Shown: piece by piece, positions 35,691-43,639 of the stretch
Layout of the letters: the number at the start of each line of letters is the position of its first letter
How positions within the stretch are numbered: the first letter of the stretch is position 1
NCBI RefSeq assembly: GCF_016807805.1
Contig: NZ_CP063362.1
Coordinates: forward strand, 1,178,001-1,242,000
From: Xanthobacter dioxanivorans
Lineage (GTDB): Bacteria; Pseudomonadota; Alphaproteobacteria; Rhizobiales; Xanthobacteraceae
Length of the DNA stretch: 64,000 bases
Direction: 5' to 3'
The notes under the pieces: generated by a model
Databases searched by the model: none
Told to the model about the DNA's origin: nothing
The model's input: the letters and a program-made list of their open reading frames with translations, nothing else
Translations under genes and position numbers: made by a program

Positions 35691-36584
35691 ATGAAGAAAA
35701 TTGCGTTCATAGGCCTCGGAAACATGGGGTTTCCGATGGCCGCCAATCTCGTGCGCGCCGGCTACGAGGTTGGAGTCTACGACCTCAGCGCCGACGCCGT
35801 CAGTCGCCTGGCTTCAGAGGGTGCTCGCGCCGGCCGCAGCCCGCTTGACGCCGCCGATGGTGCCGATGCGGTCATCACCATGCTGCCGAACGGCAAGATC
35901 GTCTGCGACCTCTATCTGGGACCCGAGGGGCTCATCCATGCCCTGCAGGATCGGCCGCTGCTGATCGATTGCTCGACCATCGCCCCCGAGACGGCGCGGA
36001 CCGTGGCGGCCGAGGCCGCTGCCGCGGGCTTTTCCATGCTGGATGCCCCGGTCTCCGGAGGCCCGCCGCGCGCCGCCGAGGGGACGCTCAGCTTCATGGT
36101 GGGCGGCAGCGGGGAAGCGCTCGACGCCGCCCGTCCCGTGCTGGAGAAGATGGGCCGGTTCGTGTTCCATGCCGGTGGCAACGGTGCGGGGCAGGCGGCC
36201 AAGATCTGCAACAACATGCTCGCCGCCGTCGCCATGGCAGGTACCGCAGAGGTGATGGAACTCGGCGTGCGCAACGGGCTCGACCCGGCGGTCCTCAGCG
36301 CCATCATTCAGAAAAGCTCGGGCAACAACTTCGTGCTGGAGCGCTGGAACCCCTGGCCCGGCGTCTTGCCGGAGGCGCCCGCCAGCAAGGGCTATGCCCC
36401 CGGTTTCCAGCTCGCCTTGATGCTGAAGGATCTCGGCCTCGCCCTGGACAACGCCCGCGCCAACGGCGCTTCGGTGCCCATGGGTGCGTTGGCGCAGAGC
36501 CTCTACGCCCTCCGCTCCAAGGAAGACGGCGCCGGCGCCTCGGACTTCTCCTGCATCCAGACCCTCTATTCCCGTGGTGCTTGA
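35691..36584 (+). CDS. mmsB: 3-hydroxyisobutyrate dehydrogenase
   Basis: MmsB (297 aa) oxidises 3-hydroxyisobutyrate to methylmalonate semialdehyde in valine breakdown, using NAD. Motifs of the beta-hydroxyacid dehydrogenase family: IAFIGLGNMGFPMAANLVRA (Rossmann loop), IDCSTIAPETARTVA, LDAPVSGGPPRAAEGTLSFM (substrate loop) and the catalytic Lys in GAGQAAKICNNMLAAVAM. It precedes mmsA by 28 bases, the usual pairing. Confidence 0.94.
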   Translation: MKKIAFIGLGNMGFPMAANLVRAGYEVGVYDLSADAVSRLASEGARAGRSPLDAADGADAVITMLPNGKIVCDLYLGPEGLIHALQDRPLLIDCSTIAPETARTVAAEAAAAGFSMLDAPVSGGPPRAAEGTLSFMVGGSGEALDAARPVLEKMGRFVFHAGGNGAGQAAKICNNMLAAVAMAGTAEVMELGVRNGLDPAVLSAIIQKSSGNNFVLERWNPWPGVLPEAPASKGYAPGFQLALMLKDLGLALDNARANGASVPMGALAQSLYALRSKEDGAGASDFSCIQTLYSRGA

Positions 36585-36612
36585 CGCGCCCCCTGATCAA
36601 GGAACGCAACTC

Positions 36613-38112
36613 ATGTACGGCAAAGATCATTATATTGGCGGCGCCTTCAGCGCCGGCTCGGGCGGCCGCACGGGTCCGGTGTTCAACCCCTCCACCGGCG
36701 AGGAGATCTACCGCAGCAGGTACGCCGACAGCGCCACCGTCGACGACGTGGCGAAAATCGCCGTGGCGGCAGGACGCGCCTGGGCGGCGCAGTCTCAGGC
36801 CCGGCGCATGCAGGTCATCTTCAAGATGCGCGATCTGCTGCTCGCCAACACGGACGCCCTCGCGGAAGTCATTGGCCTCGAGAACGGCAAGACCCTCGAC
36901 GACGCCAAGGGCGAGATCGGGCGCGCCGTCGAGGCGGTCGAGTTCGCGACCAACGCGGCCCAGGTCACCAAGGGCGAGTATTCCCTCAACGTCGGCGGCG
37001 GAATCGATACGTTCTCCATTCGCCAGCCGGTGGGGGTCGTCGGCTGCATCTCGCCATTCAACTTCCCGGTCATGGCGCCGCTCATGATGGGAGCGATGGC
37101 GGTGGCGGTCGGCAATGCCGTCGTCCTGAAGCCCTCCGAGCGGGTTCCCGGCGCGGTCTCCCTCATCAGCGAGCTGTGGAAGCAGGCCGGCCTGCCGGAT
37201 GGCGTGTGGAATGTGGTGAACGGCGATGCCGAGGCGGTGGACGCGATCCTGGCGCACCCGCTGATCCCGGCCATCAGCTTCATCGGCTCCACCCGGGTCG
37301 GCGAGCACGTCTACCAGAAGGGGTGCAGCCACAATAAAAGGGTTGCGGCCTATACGGGCGGCAAAAACCACATGGTGGTGATGCCGGATGCGGATCTGGA
37401 GGCCGCGGCCGCGGCGTTCGTGAGCGCCGGCTACGGTTCCGCGAGCCAACGCTGCATGGCCGTCTCGCTCCTGGTGGCCGTGGGCGAGCAGACCGCTCGC
37501 GACCTGCGCGAGATCATCGTGCCCATGGTGAAGAAGCTGCGGGTCGGCGCCTACAACGACAAGGGCGCCGATTTCGGCCCCGTCGTCACCGCCGCCGCGA
37601 AGAAGGCGGTGGAAGACGCCATTCAGCGCGCGGTAGACGAGGGCGCCGAGCTCGTCATCGACGGGCGGGACGTGGAGGCGCAGCGCAAGGGCTTCTATGT
37701 CGGCCCCTCGCTTGTCGACAACGTCACCGTAGACATGCAGATGTGGAAGGAAGAGATCTTCGGCCCCGTGCGCGGATTGATGCGGACGAAGACGCTCGAC
37801 GAAGCCATCGCCGTGGTCAACGCCCATGAATATGGGAACGGCGCGGTGATCTTCACGCGAAGCGGGCAATCCGCGAAGCGCTTCTACACCGAGGTCGAGG
37901 CCGGGATGCTGGGCGTGAACGTGCCGGTGCCGGTGCCGGTCGGGTATTACAACTTCGGCGGCCTGCGCCGCTCCAAGTTCGGCGATGCCCACATGTTCGG
38001 CCCCGACGCGGCCCGCTTCTACACCAAGATGAAGACCATCTCCCAACGGTGGCCGGAACGCGACGCGCAGGACGATCGCGCGCTGTCCATGGCCTTCCCC
38101 AGCAACACCTGA
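36613..38112 (+). CDS. mmsA: Methylmalonate-semialdehyde dehydrogenase
   Basis: MmsA (499 aa), a CoA-acylating aldehyde dehydrogenase converting (methyl)malonate semialdehyde to propionyl- or acetyl-CoA with loss of CO2. It also serves beta-alanine and myo-inositol pathways. It has the PFNFPVMAP cofactor loop, KPSERVPGA, FIGSTRVGEHVY, the catalytic Cys in YGSASQRCMAVS (S-x-R-C is typical of this class) and the NVPVPVPVGYYNFGG substrate-loop repeat. Start at the ATG at 36613 after TCAAGGAACGCAACTC. The same-frame region upstream overlaps mmsB and is not coding. Confidence 0.95.
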   Translation: MYGKDHYIGGAFSAGSGGRTGPVFNPSTGEEIYRSRYADSATVDDVAKIAVAAGRAWAAQSQARRMQVIFKMRDLLLANTDALAEVIGLENGKTLDDAKGEIGRAVEAVEFATNAAQVTKGEYSLNVGGGIDTFSIRQPVGVVGCISPFNFPVMAPLMMGAMAVAVGNAVVLKPSERVPGAVSLISELWKQAGLPDGVWNVVNGDAEAVDAILAHPLIPAISFIGSTRVGEHVYQKGCSHNKRVAAYTGGKNHMVVMPDADLEAAAAAFVSAGYGSASQRCMAVSLLVAVGEQTARDLREIIVPMVKKLRVGAYNDKGADFGPVVTAAAKKAVEDAIQRAVDEGAELVIDGRDVEAQRKGFYVGPSLVDNVTVDMQMWKEEIFGPVRGLMRTKTLDEAIAVVNAHEYGNGAVIFTRSGQSAKRFYTEVEAGMLGVNVPVPVPVGYYNFGGLRRSKFGDAHMFGPDAARFYTKMKTISQRWPERDAQDDRALSMAFPSNT

Positions 38113-38229
38113 AGCACGCGCCACCGCCGGCGACGCCCAGGCATCGCCGGCGGGGACCACCAGATGGCGCCGGCAAGACCGGCGCCATCGAGAACAATCA
38201 ATAAGACGAACCAAAAAAGGAGGAATGCC

Positions 38230-39456
38230 ATGAGACCGGCCCTTTCCATAATGGCCCTGCTCGCGACCGCGTCACTCTCCCAAGCCGCCGACCTTTCCGG
38301 CGGCAGCGTCAAGATTGGCGTGCTGAATGACCAGTCCGGCGTCTATTCGGACTTCGGCGGACGCACCTCGGTCGATGCGGCCCGCATGGCGGTAGAAGAT
38401 TTCAACGGCAAGGCGAAGGGCATCAACGTCGAGATCGTCTCGGCCGACCACCAGAACAAGGCCGATATCGCCACCGCCGTCGCCAAGCGATGGTTCGACG
38501 TGGACGGTGTCGACGCCATCGCCGACCTCACCAATTCCTCCGTTGCCATCGCGGTCAACACCATGGCGAAGGACCTCGGCAAGGTCACGCTCATGACCGG
38601 CCCATTGAGCACCGCCGTGACCAACGAGAGCTGCTCGCCCACCGGCTTCCACTGGGGCTGGGATACCTATTCCCAAGGCACCGGAACGGCAGGCGCCCTG
38701 ATGGGACAGGGGCAGACCCGCTGGTTCCTGCTCGCCGCCGACTACGCCTTCGGTCACGCCATGGCCAACGACATCTCCCGCGTGGTCACCGAGCGAGGCG
38801 GCAAGGTTCTGGGCCAGGTGAACCACCCGCTCGGCGTTGCCGACTTCTCCTCGTTCCTGCTGCGGGCCCAGAGCTCTGGCGCGCAGGTCATCGCCCTCGC
38901 CAACGGCGGCACGGACACCATCAACGCCATCAAGCAGGCGGCCGAGTTCGGCATCACGCAAGCGGGGCAGAAGCTCGCCGGCCTCGGCGTCGTCATCAGC
39001 GACGTGCACGCCCTCGGGTTGAAATCCGCCCAGGGCCTGGTGGTCACCACGCCGTTCTACTGGGACGCCAACGACGAGACACGGGCTTTCGCGAAGCGCT
39101 TCTACGAGCGCAACGGGCGCATGCCCGGCCAGGTGCAGGCGGCAACCTATTCCTCGGTCCTGCACTACCTGAAGGCGATCGAGGCCGCCGGCACCGACGA
39201 CGGCAAGCAGGTCGCCGCCAAGATGCGGGAAATGCCGGTGAAGGATGCCTATGCCCCGAACGGCCGCATTCGCGAGGATGGCCGCATGGTCATGGACATG
39301 TATCTCGTGGAAGTGAAGAAGCCGGAGGAGTCCACCCGCGAGTGGGACTATTTCAAGATCCTCGGCACGATCCCCCGCGAGACCACGGCGGCCCCCATCG
39401 AGCAGTCGCGCTGCCCCTCGGTGATTGCCGCCCGCAAGACCTCGGCGGAAAAGTGA
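38230..39456 (+). CDS. Branched-chain-amino-acid-type ABC substrate-binding protein
   Basis: A 408-residue periplasmic binding protein of the LivK/amide-urea type (Peripla_BP_6). Signal peptide MRPALSIMALLATASLSQA, then VKIGVLNDQSGVYSDFGG, EIVSADHQNKADIAT, the hinge region GWDTYSQGTGTAGALMGQGQ and TIPRETTAAPIEQSRCP at the end. No permease or ATPase gene accompanies it, so it must use a transporter encoded elsewhere. A decayed paralogue lies at 46793-47570. Next to mmsBA, a branched-chain acid or amide ligand is plausible but not shown. AGGA precedes the ATG. Confidence 0.92.
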   Translation: MRPALSIMALLATASLSQAADLSGGSVKIGVLNDQSGVYSDFGGRTSVDAARMAVEDFNGKAKGINVEIVSADHQNKADIATAVAKRWFDVDGVDAIADLTNSSVAIAVNTMAKDLGKVTLMTGPLSTAVTNESCSPTGFHWGWDTYSQGTGTAGALMGQGQTRWFLLAADYAFGHAMANDISRVVTERGGKVLGQVNHPLGVADFSSFLLRAQSSGAQVIALANGGTDTINAIKQAAEFGITQAGQKLAGLGVVISDVHALGLKSAQGLVVTTPFYWDANDETRAFAKRFYERNGRMPGQVQAATYSSVLHYLKAIEAAGTDDGKQVAAKMREMPVKDAYAPNGRIREDGRMVMDMYLVEVKKPEESTREWDYFKILGTIPRETTAAPIEQSRCPSVIAARKTSAEK

Positions 39457-40397
39457 CCCGACCTCTCAACAGATGAGCCATAGATAAATGCCCGAGCCCA
39501 ACCCGGCTCGACTTTGCCATGGCCTGCTTCTCCCCGGTGAAGGGCGGCGGATCCGTGCCGGGGCCCGCGCATTCGCGGAGATGTAAGTCGCGCCCGTCGC
39601 GACGAGATCGGGCAGCGCGAGGAGGCGAGGGAAAACTTGCCCCTCGCCTTGTTCGAGGCGGCGGGCGCCGCCGGGCTGTTCCGCCTTCCCTTCGCGGCCG
39701 ATATCGGCCGCGAAGGCGCCTGAAGCCCGCGGTGGCGGCGGCCGTCGCGGCGCGCGAGGAAGGCGCGTATTTCAGCGCCGCCGCCGACCGCGACGTGTGC
39801 CGCATCCTCGTGGGAACGCCCTCCGGTCCGGTGCGCCGGAGCCGCGCAGGGCCGACCGCGCGCCGCAGCTCACCGGCGAAACGACCGCTGCGTTCGTGAC
39901 GACCGGGCCGGAAGCCAGCTCCGATCTCTCCATTCCGGCAATCCGCACGCACGCGACCGCCGATGGCGACGGACCTGGGATATCCGGTGACCTGGGCCCC
40001 CTCTACGGCGGCAGGCCGTTTCCACGATCAGGGCGGCTTGGGTGACAGCGACACCGGGCGATCGCCCCCACATGTTCGGTCCGGGGCACGAGACACGGTG
40101 AGCGGCGCCGGCTGGGCGCGCTGGTGCTCCCGGCCCCGGAGCTTCAGGCCGAGCAGGTGGCCGCGCCCGAGGTGGTGGACCCGGGCGCGACGCTGGCGTC
40201 GAAGTTCAAGGAAGGGCCCTTTGCGCCCATGCGCCGTTACGGTAATGCCAGGGTGGCGGCGGCGGTGCGTGATCTGCGCGCGCGGCGGCCATCCATTGCC
40301 AGAACGGGCGGCGGCCTGATTCACGAATTTCGAAACCCACGCGTTTTCCAAGGCCCGGCGCCGACATCGACGCCCGCCTATCCCGGAAGGAAGCGGC
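39457..40397. other. Gene-poor decayed stretch before the thiolase
   Basis: 941 bases without an intact gene. Translations in all frames are broken after short runs. The one recognisable piece is an acyl-CoA dehydrogenase N-terminal remnant at about 39570-39723. The rest (39724-40397) looks like degraded coding sequence of unknown origin, with the thiolase promoter presumably near the right end. Confidence 0.5.
39570..39723 (+). pseudogene. Acyl-CoA dehydrogenase N-terminal remnant
   Basis: In one frame the sequence reads ARRDEIGQREEARENLPLAL followed by FEAAGAAGLFRLPFAADIGREGA and a stop at 39721-39723. This matches the start of acyl-CoA dehydrogenases (an 'AEEVVAPRRDEIDREERFPL-LFEAAGALGLF-LPF' pattern). 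The piece before it (AFAEM, another frame) would align with the preceding 'FAEE', implying a frameshift. Nothing of the remaining 320 residues is recognisable. An acyl-CoA dehydrogenase (isobutyryl-CoA step) is normal in mmsAB valine operons, so this is probably the relic of that gene. Confidence 0.6.
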
Positions 40398-41585
40398 ATG
40401 AGCAACCCAGAGGTCTTCATCGTTTCCGGCGCCCGCACGCCCATCGGCGATTTCGGCGGCGCGCTGAAGGACATTCCCCCGATCGCCCTCGGCGCCCATG
40501 CCGCCAAGGCGGCCATCGCCCGCGCCGGCATCGCAGCAGAAGACGTGGGCCACACGGTGGTGGGCAACGTGATCCACACCGAGGCGCGCGACATGTACAT
40601 CTCGCGCGTGGTGGCCATGGAGGCCGGCGTGCCCAAGGAGGTGCCCGCCCTCACCGTGAACCGCCTATGCGGTTCGGGCCTCCAGGCCATCGTCAACGCC
40701 ACCCAGATCCTGAAGCTGGGCGATGCCGAGATCGCGCTCGCCGGCGGCGCCGAGAGCATGAGCCGCGGCGGATATCTGATGCCCGCCGCCCGCTGGGGGC
40801 AGCGCATGGGCCCCACCACGGCGGTGGACATGATGGTGGGCGTGCTCACCGATCCGTTCGGCCACGGCCACATGGGCGTCACCGCGGAAAACATCTCCGA
40901 GCGCTACCAGGTCTCGCGTGAGGACCAGGACGCCGCCGCCGTGGAGAGCCACCGCCGCGCCGCCGCCGCCATCGCCGCCGGCCACTTCAAGGACCAGATC
41001 GCCCCGGTGGAGGTCGCGAGCCGCAAGGGCAGTGTGATGTTCGACACCGATGAGCACGTGCGCGCCGAGGTGGGCGCGGCCGACATGGCGAAGCTGAAGC
41101 CGGTGTTCAAGAAGGACGGCTCCGTGACCGCCGGCAATGCCTCCGGCATCAACGACGGCTCGGGCATGGTCGTTCTCGCCACCGGGGCGGCGGTGAAGGC
41201 CAGGGGCCTGAAGCCCATGGCGCGGCTCGTGTCCTATGGGCTGGCGGGGGTCGATCCCTCCGAGATGGGCATGGGGCCGGTGCCGGCGGTGAAGACCGCG
41301 CTGGCCAAGGCGGGCCTCACCCTCGACGACATCGACCTGATCGAATCCAACGAGGCGTTCGCCGCCCAGGCCTGCGCGGTGAGCCGGGCGCTCGGCTTCG
41401 ATCCGGCCAAGGTGAACCCCAATGGCGGGGCCATCGCCCTCGGCCACCCGGTGGGCGCTTCGGGCGCCATCCTCGCCGTGAAGACCATCTACGAGCTGCA
41501 GCGCACCGGCAAGCGCTACGGGCTCATAACCATGTGCATCGGCGGCGGGCAGGGCATCGCCGCCATCGTCGAGCGGGCGGATTGA
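40398..41585 (+). CDS. Acetyl-CoA C-acyltransferase (thiolase)
   Basis: A 395-residue biosynthetic/degradative thiolase (BktB/PhaA/AtoB group), which condenses or cleaves acyl-CoA units in the cytoplasm. The catalytic Cys lies in LTVNRLCGSGLQAIVNA (about residue 90), the His in NPNGGAIALGHPVGASGAI and the second Cys in CIGGGQGIA. Length is normal. GGAAG precedes the start by eight bases. It can serve beta-oxidation, acetoacetyl-CoA formation or PHB synthesis; the neighbouring mms genes favour catabolism. Confidence 0.94.
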   Translation: MSNPEVFIVSGARTPIGDFGGALKDIPPIALGAHAAKAAIARAGIAAEDVGHTVVGNVIHTEARDMYISRVVAMEAGVPKEVPALTVNRLCGSGLQAIVNATQILKLGDAEIALAGGAESMSRGGYLMPAARWGQRMGPTTAVDMMVGVLTDPFGHGHMGVTAENISERYQVSREDQDAAAVESHRRAAAAIAAGHFKDQIAPVEVASRKGSVMFDTDEHVRAEVGAADMAKLKPVFKKDGSVTAGNASGINDGSGMVVLATGAAVKARGLKPMARLVSYGLAGVDPSEMGMGPVPAVKTALAKAGLTLDDIDLIESNEAFAAQACAVSRALGFDPAKVNPNGGAIALGHPVGASGAILAVKTIYELQRTGKRYGLITMCIGGGQGIAAIVERAD

Positions 41586-41764
41586 GCCTCCTGACGAAGT
41601 CGCAGCATTTCTGCCTCGCCGAAGGCGCAATTCCCGGACGGGCCTCGGCTCGGACATGGATGGCGCACCGGTCCTGACCTGCACCAGTCCAATTCGTGCG
41701 GCGCTTCGCTGCTCTTATGAAGCAGAGAAGCGTTCCGAAGCGGGTATCGCATCTTATGCCAACG

Positions 41765-41785
41765 GCCTCGGTCCTTGACCGAGGC
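41765..41785. terminator. Stem-loop between convergent genes
   Basis: A perfect 9-bp stem (41765-41773 with 41777-41785, loop CTT) lies between the thiolase and the converging SnoaL-like gene and could terminate both. There is no T run. Confidence 0.45.
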
Positions 41786-41815
41786 CGACAGGCTTGCCCT
41801 CAGGCGCCGCGCGAT

Positions 41816-42361
41816 CTAGGCCGGAACCTCAAGATCAAACTTCACCTCCGTGCACCCCGCCGGAATGTCGTCAACGGCATTCGGCGCCCCCTCCTGGCGC
41901 CAGATTTCGTATGCGATTTCGCGCAGGATCTTGCCGTCCTTCATCTCGAAGACGTGGGCCAGCCGAACCGACATTTCCGTGCCTTTCGGAAAAGGAAGGT
42001 TGGGCATCTCGTCGCCGACGACCCTCACATGCGCGATCTGATCGTCGAACACGAACTGCTCCGTTGCGAAGCGCCGCAATGGAATGAAGGAGTGATAAGC
42101 GACCGTCCGAAAGATGCCGCGGTAGGATTCCAGAATCTTGTCCCTGTCCTTGAGCACGACGCCTCGGCTGGGTGCCTCCCAGCTGATATCATCCGAATAG
42201 AGTGCGACGGCTTTCTCTACCGTCTCGGGCGTCTCGTTGTGAAAATGAGCATCGACCGCCCTCATGTTGCGCGCGATGATCTCGTCACGCGTCAACTCGC
42301 TGTCCGGACGCCTGGTATCAACTTCGATTGGCCCTTGGATCGTCCTATCAACTCCTGCCAT
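41816..42361 (-). CDS. SnoaL-like / NTF2-fold protein
   Basis: A 181-residue protein of the NTF2-like fold from the ATG at 42361, which has an AAGGAGG box. Features: NMRAVDAHFHNETPETVEKA, DDISWEAPSRGVVLKDRDKI with a possible catalytic Asp, and RLAHVFEMKDGKILREIAYE near the end. This group includes ketosteroid-isomerase-like and SnoaL cyclase proteins often found in aromatic or polyketide degradation operons. It is the third gene after the FAD monooxygenase and the outer-membrane protein on the same strand, with a 276-base gap. Exact activity unknown. Confidence 0.82.
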   Translation of the reverse strand: MAGVDRTIQGPIEVDTRRPDSELTRDEIIARNMRAVDAHFHNETPETVEKAVALYSDDISWEAPSRGVVLKDRDKILESYRGIFRTVAYHSFIPLRRFATEQFVFDDQIAHVRVVGDEMPNLPFPKGTEMSVRLAHVFEMKDGKILREIAYEIWRQEGAPNAVDDIPAGCTEVKFDLEVPA

Positions 42362-42637
42362 TGGTTCCTCCTTGGATGGTGTTTGAGGCAAGGTTCGGAT
42401 GCTGCGTGGCTGCGGGCGGCCGCTCGGCTTTGGCCATTTCCCACGCCTCTTCCGCGTTGCATCCGAATCCATTTCCGGATTCCGGAACGCAGCGCGCTGA
42501 ACTTCAATTTGGTCGGATCGGCGCTGCGCCCGCACAGAAGACAGGCCTTCGGCGACAGCACCCGGTTCCTTCCAAGGCCTTTAATGTCGCGCTTTCGCCG
42601 CCGCGGGCGCGCGCTCTTGAGCCACAAGGCGATACGG

Positions 42638-43540
42638 CTACGGCGCGCGCAGCGGAACGAAGAACTGGAACCAGAAGCGGTCGCCTTCGGCCCGATTTTC
42701 GGTGGCAAATTCGTGCTGCCACTTCACACCGAAGGCGCCATTCGGGCCGCCGTAGGAAATCTGCGGCCCAATGGCGAAGCCCTGCTGTCGAAATCCACCC
42801 TGATAGGCGACGCCCAGCAGTTCATCGTCAGTGAATTGCTTGACAAAATAACCGCCGACGCCAACCGTGAGCTCCGGAATTGTGTCGAACGCATGATAAT
42901 TGACGCCCCAATCAACGAAAAACAGGGCGCCGGACTGGTATTGGGTGTCGTCGTTCTTGGTATGGAACTCCACGCCAATCGCACCCGACACATCAAGCTT
43001 CTGCACCGGCATCCAGGTGAATGTCGTATAGGGATTGACGGTAATGAAGTTGTTGGACGTGGCCCCGCCCGTGGGAACGAAAACGTCGACACCGGAAAAG
43101 CCGAAGAAGGTCTTCTCTGCGTTCGACCAACCGAGATAAAGCGGCTGAAGCGTGATGTCGCCAAAACCGAAATTGCTTTGCGATCCGAAAACCGTCCCGA
43201 CATCCGTATTCATAAAGGGAACGACGATTCCCGAAGCGAGGCGGAACGGCCCGAACTCCACGTCCCAGGTATGGAAGATGCGGACCGCATTGGCGAAGAC
43301 GTCCGCTCCGAAGCCCGGCACGGCACTGTTTCCCTGGCCATTCGTAAATGCATCCGCCGCATAATATATCGTATAGTTCTGCAACCAGGTGTCGCCCGGC
43401 CCCGGCATCGCCCCCGCCATAATCGTATTGACGCCGATAGGGTAGGCAATAGCTCCATTCTCCGTCGCATTCGACGGGCCCGACGCGCTGAGCGCAAGCC
43501 AGCCGAAGCAGGCCATCAGAACTTTTTTTGAAATAAACAT
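42638..43540 (-). CDS. MetA-pathway/SphA-type outer-membrane protein
   Basis: A 300-residue outer-membrane beta-barrel of the 'phenol MetA degradation' family. A signal peptide (MFISKKVLMACFGWLALSAS, cleaved before ATENG) is followed by alternating hydrophobic strands rich in aromatic girdle residues, ending in FWFQFFVPL, typical of barrels. Conserved-type stretches are VNPYTTFTWMPVQKLDVSGA and GGYFVKQFTDDELLG. These proteins usually sit in hydrocarbon or aromatic degradation operons and are thought to help uptake. It lies 99 bases after the monooxygenase gene, same strand. Confidence 0.85.
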   Translation of the reverse strand: MFISKKVLMACFGWLALSASGPSNATENGAIAYPIGVNTIMAGAMPGPGDTWLQNYTIYYAADAFTNGQGNSAVPGFGADVFANAVRIFHTWDVEFGPFRLASGIVVPFMNTDVGTVFGSQSNFGFGDITLQPLYLGWSNAEKTFFGFSGVDVFVPTGGATSNNFITVNPYTTFTWMPVQKLDVSGAIGVEFHTKNDDTQYQSGALFFVDWGVNYHAFDTIPELTVGVGGYFVKQFTDDELLGVAYQGGFRQQGFAIGPQISYGGPNGAFGVKWQHEFATENRAEGDRFWFQFFVPLRAP

Positions 43541-43639
43541 GGATTCCCCCCGATTTTTATTGTTCGAAGCGGCACAGATATTGACCGTGCCGCCGCTATT
43601 AATTTTAGACTTAAGCACCATATTTTAGTGAAGCGGACA

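Noticed and set aside
37918..37943. Short GTGCCG tandem repeat
   Set aside because: It encodes the VPVPVPV loop normal for methylmalonate-semialdehyde dehydrogenases.
42394..42467. Inverted repeat TTCGGATGC / GCATCCGAA with a 56-base loop
   Set aside because: Nine bases with such a long loop can occur by chance and there is no context giving it meaning.
41696..43531. 611-codon plus-strand frame
   Set aside because: It crosses two good minus-strand genes (SnoaL-like and barrel protein) and has no recognisable domain.
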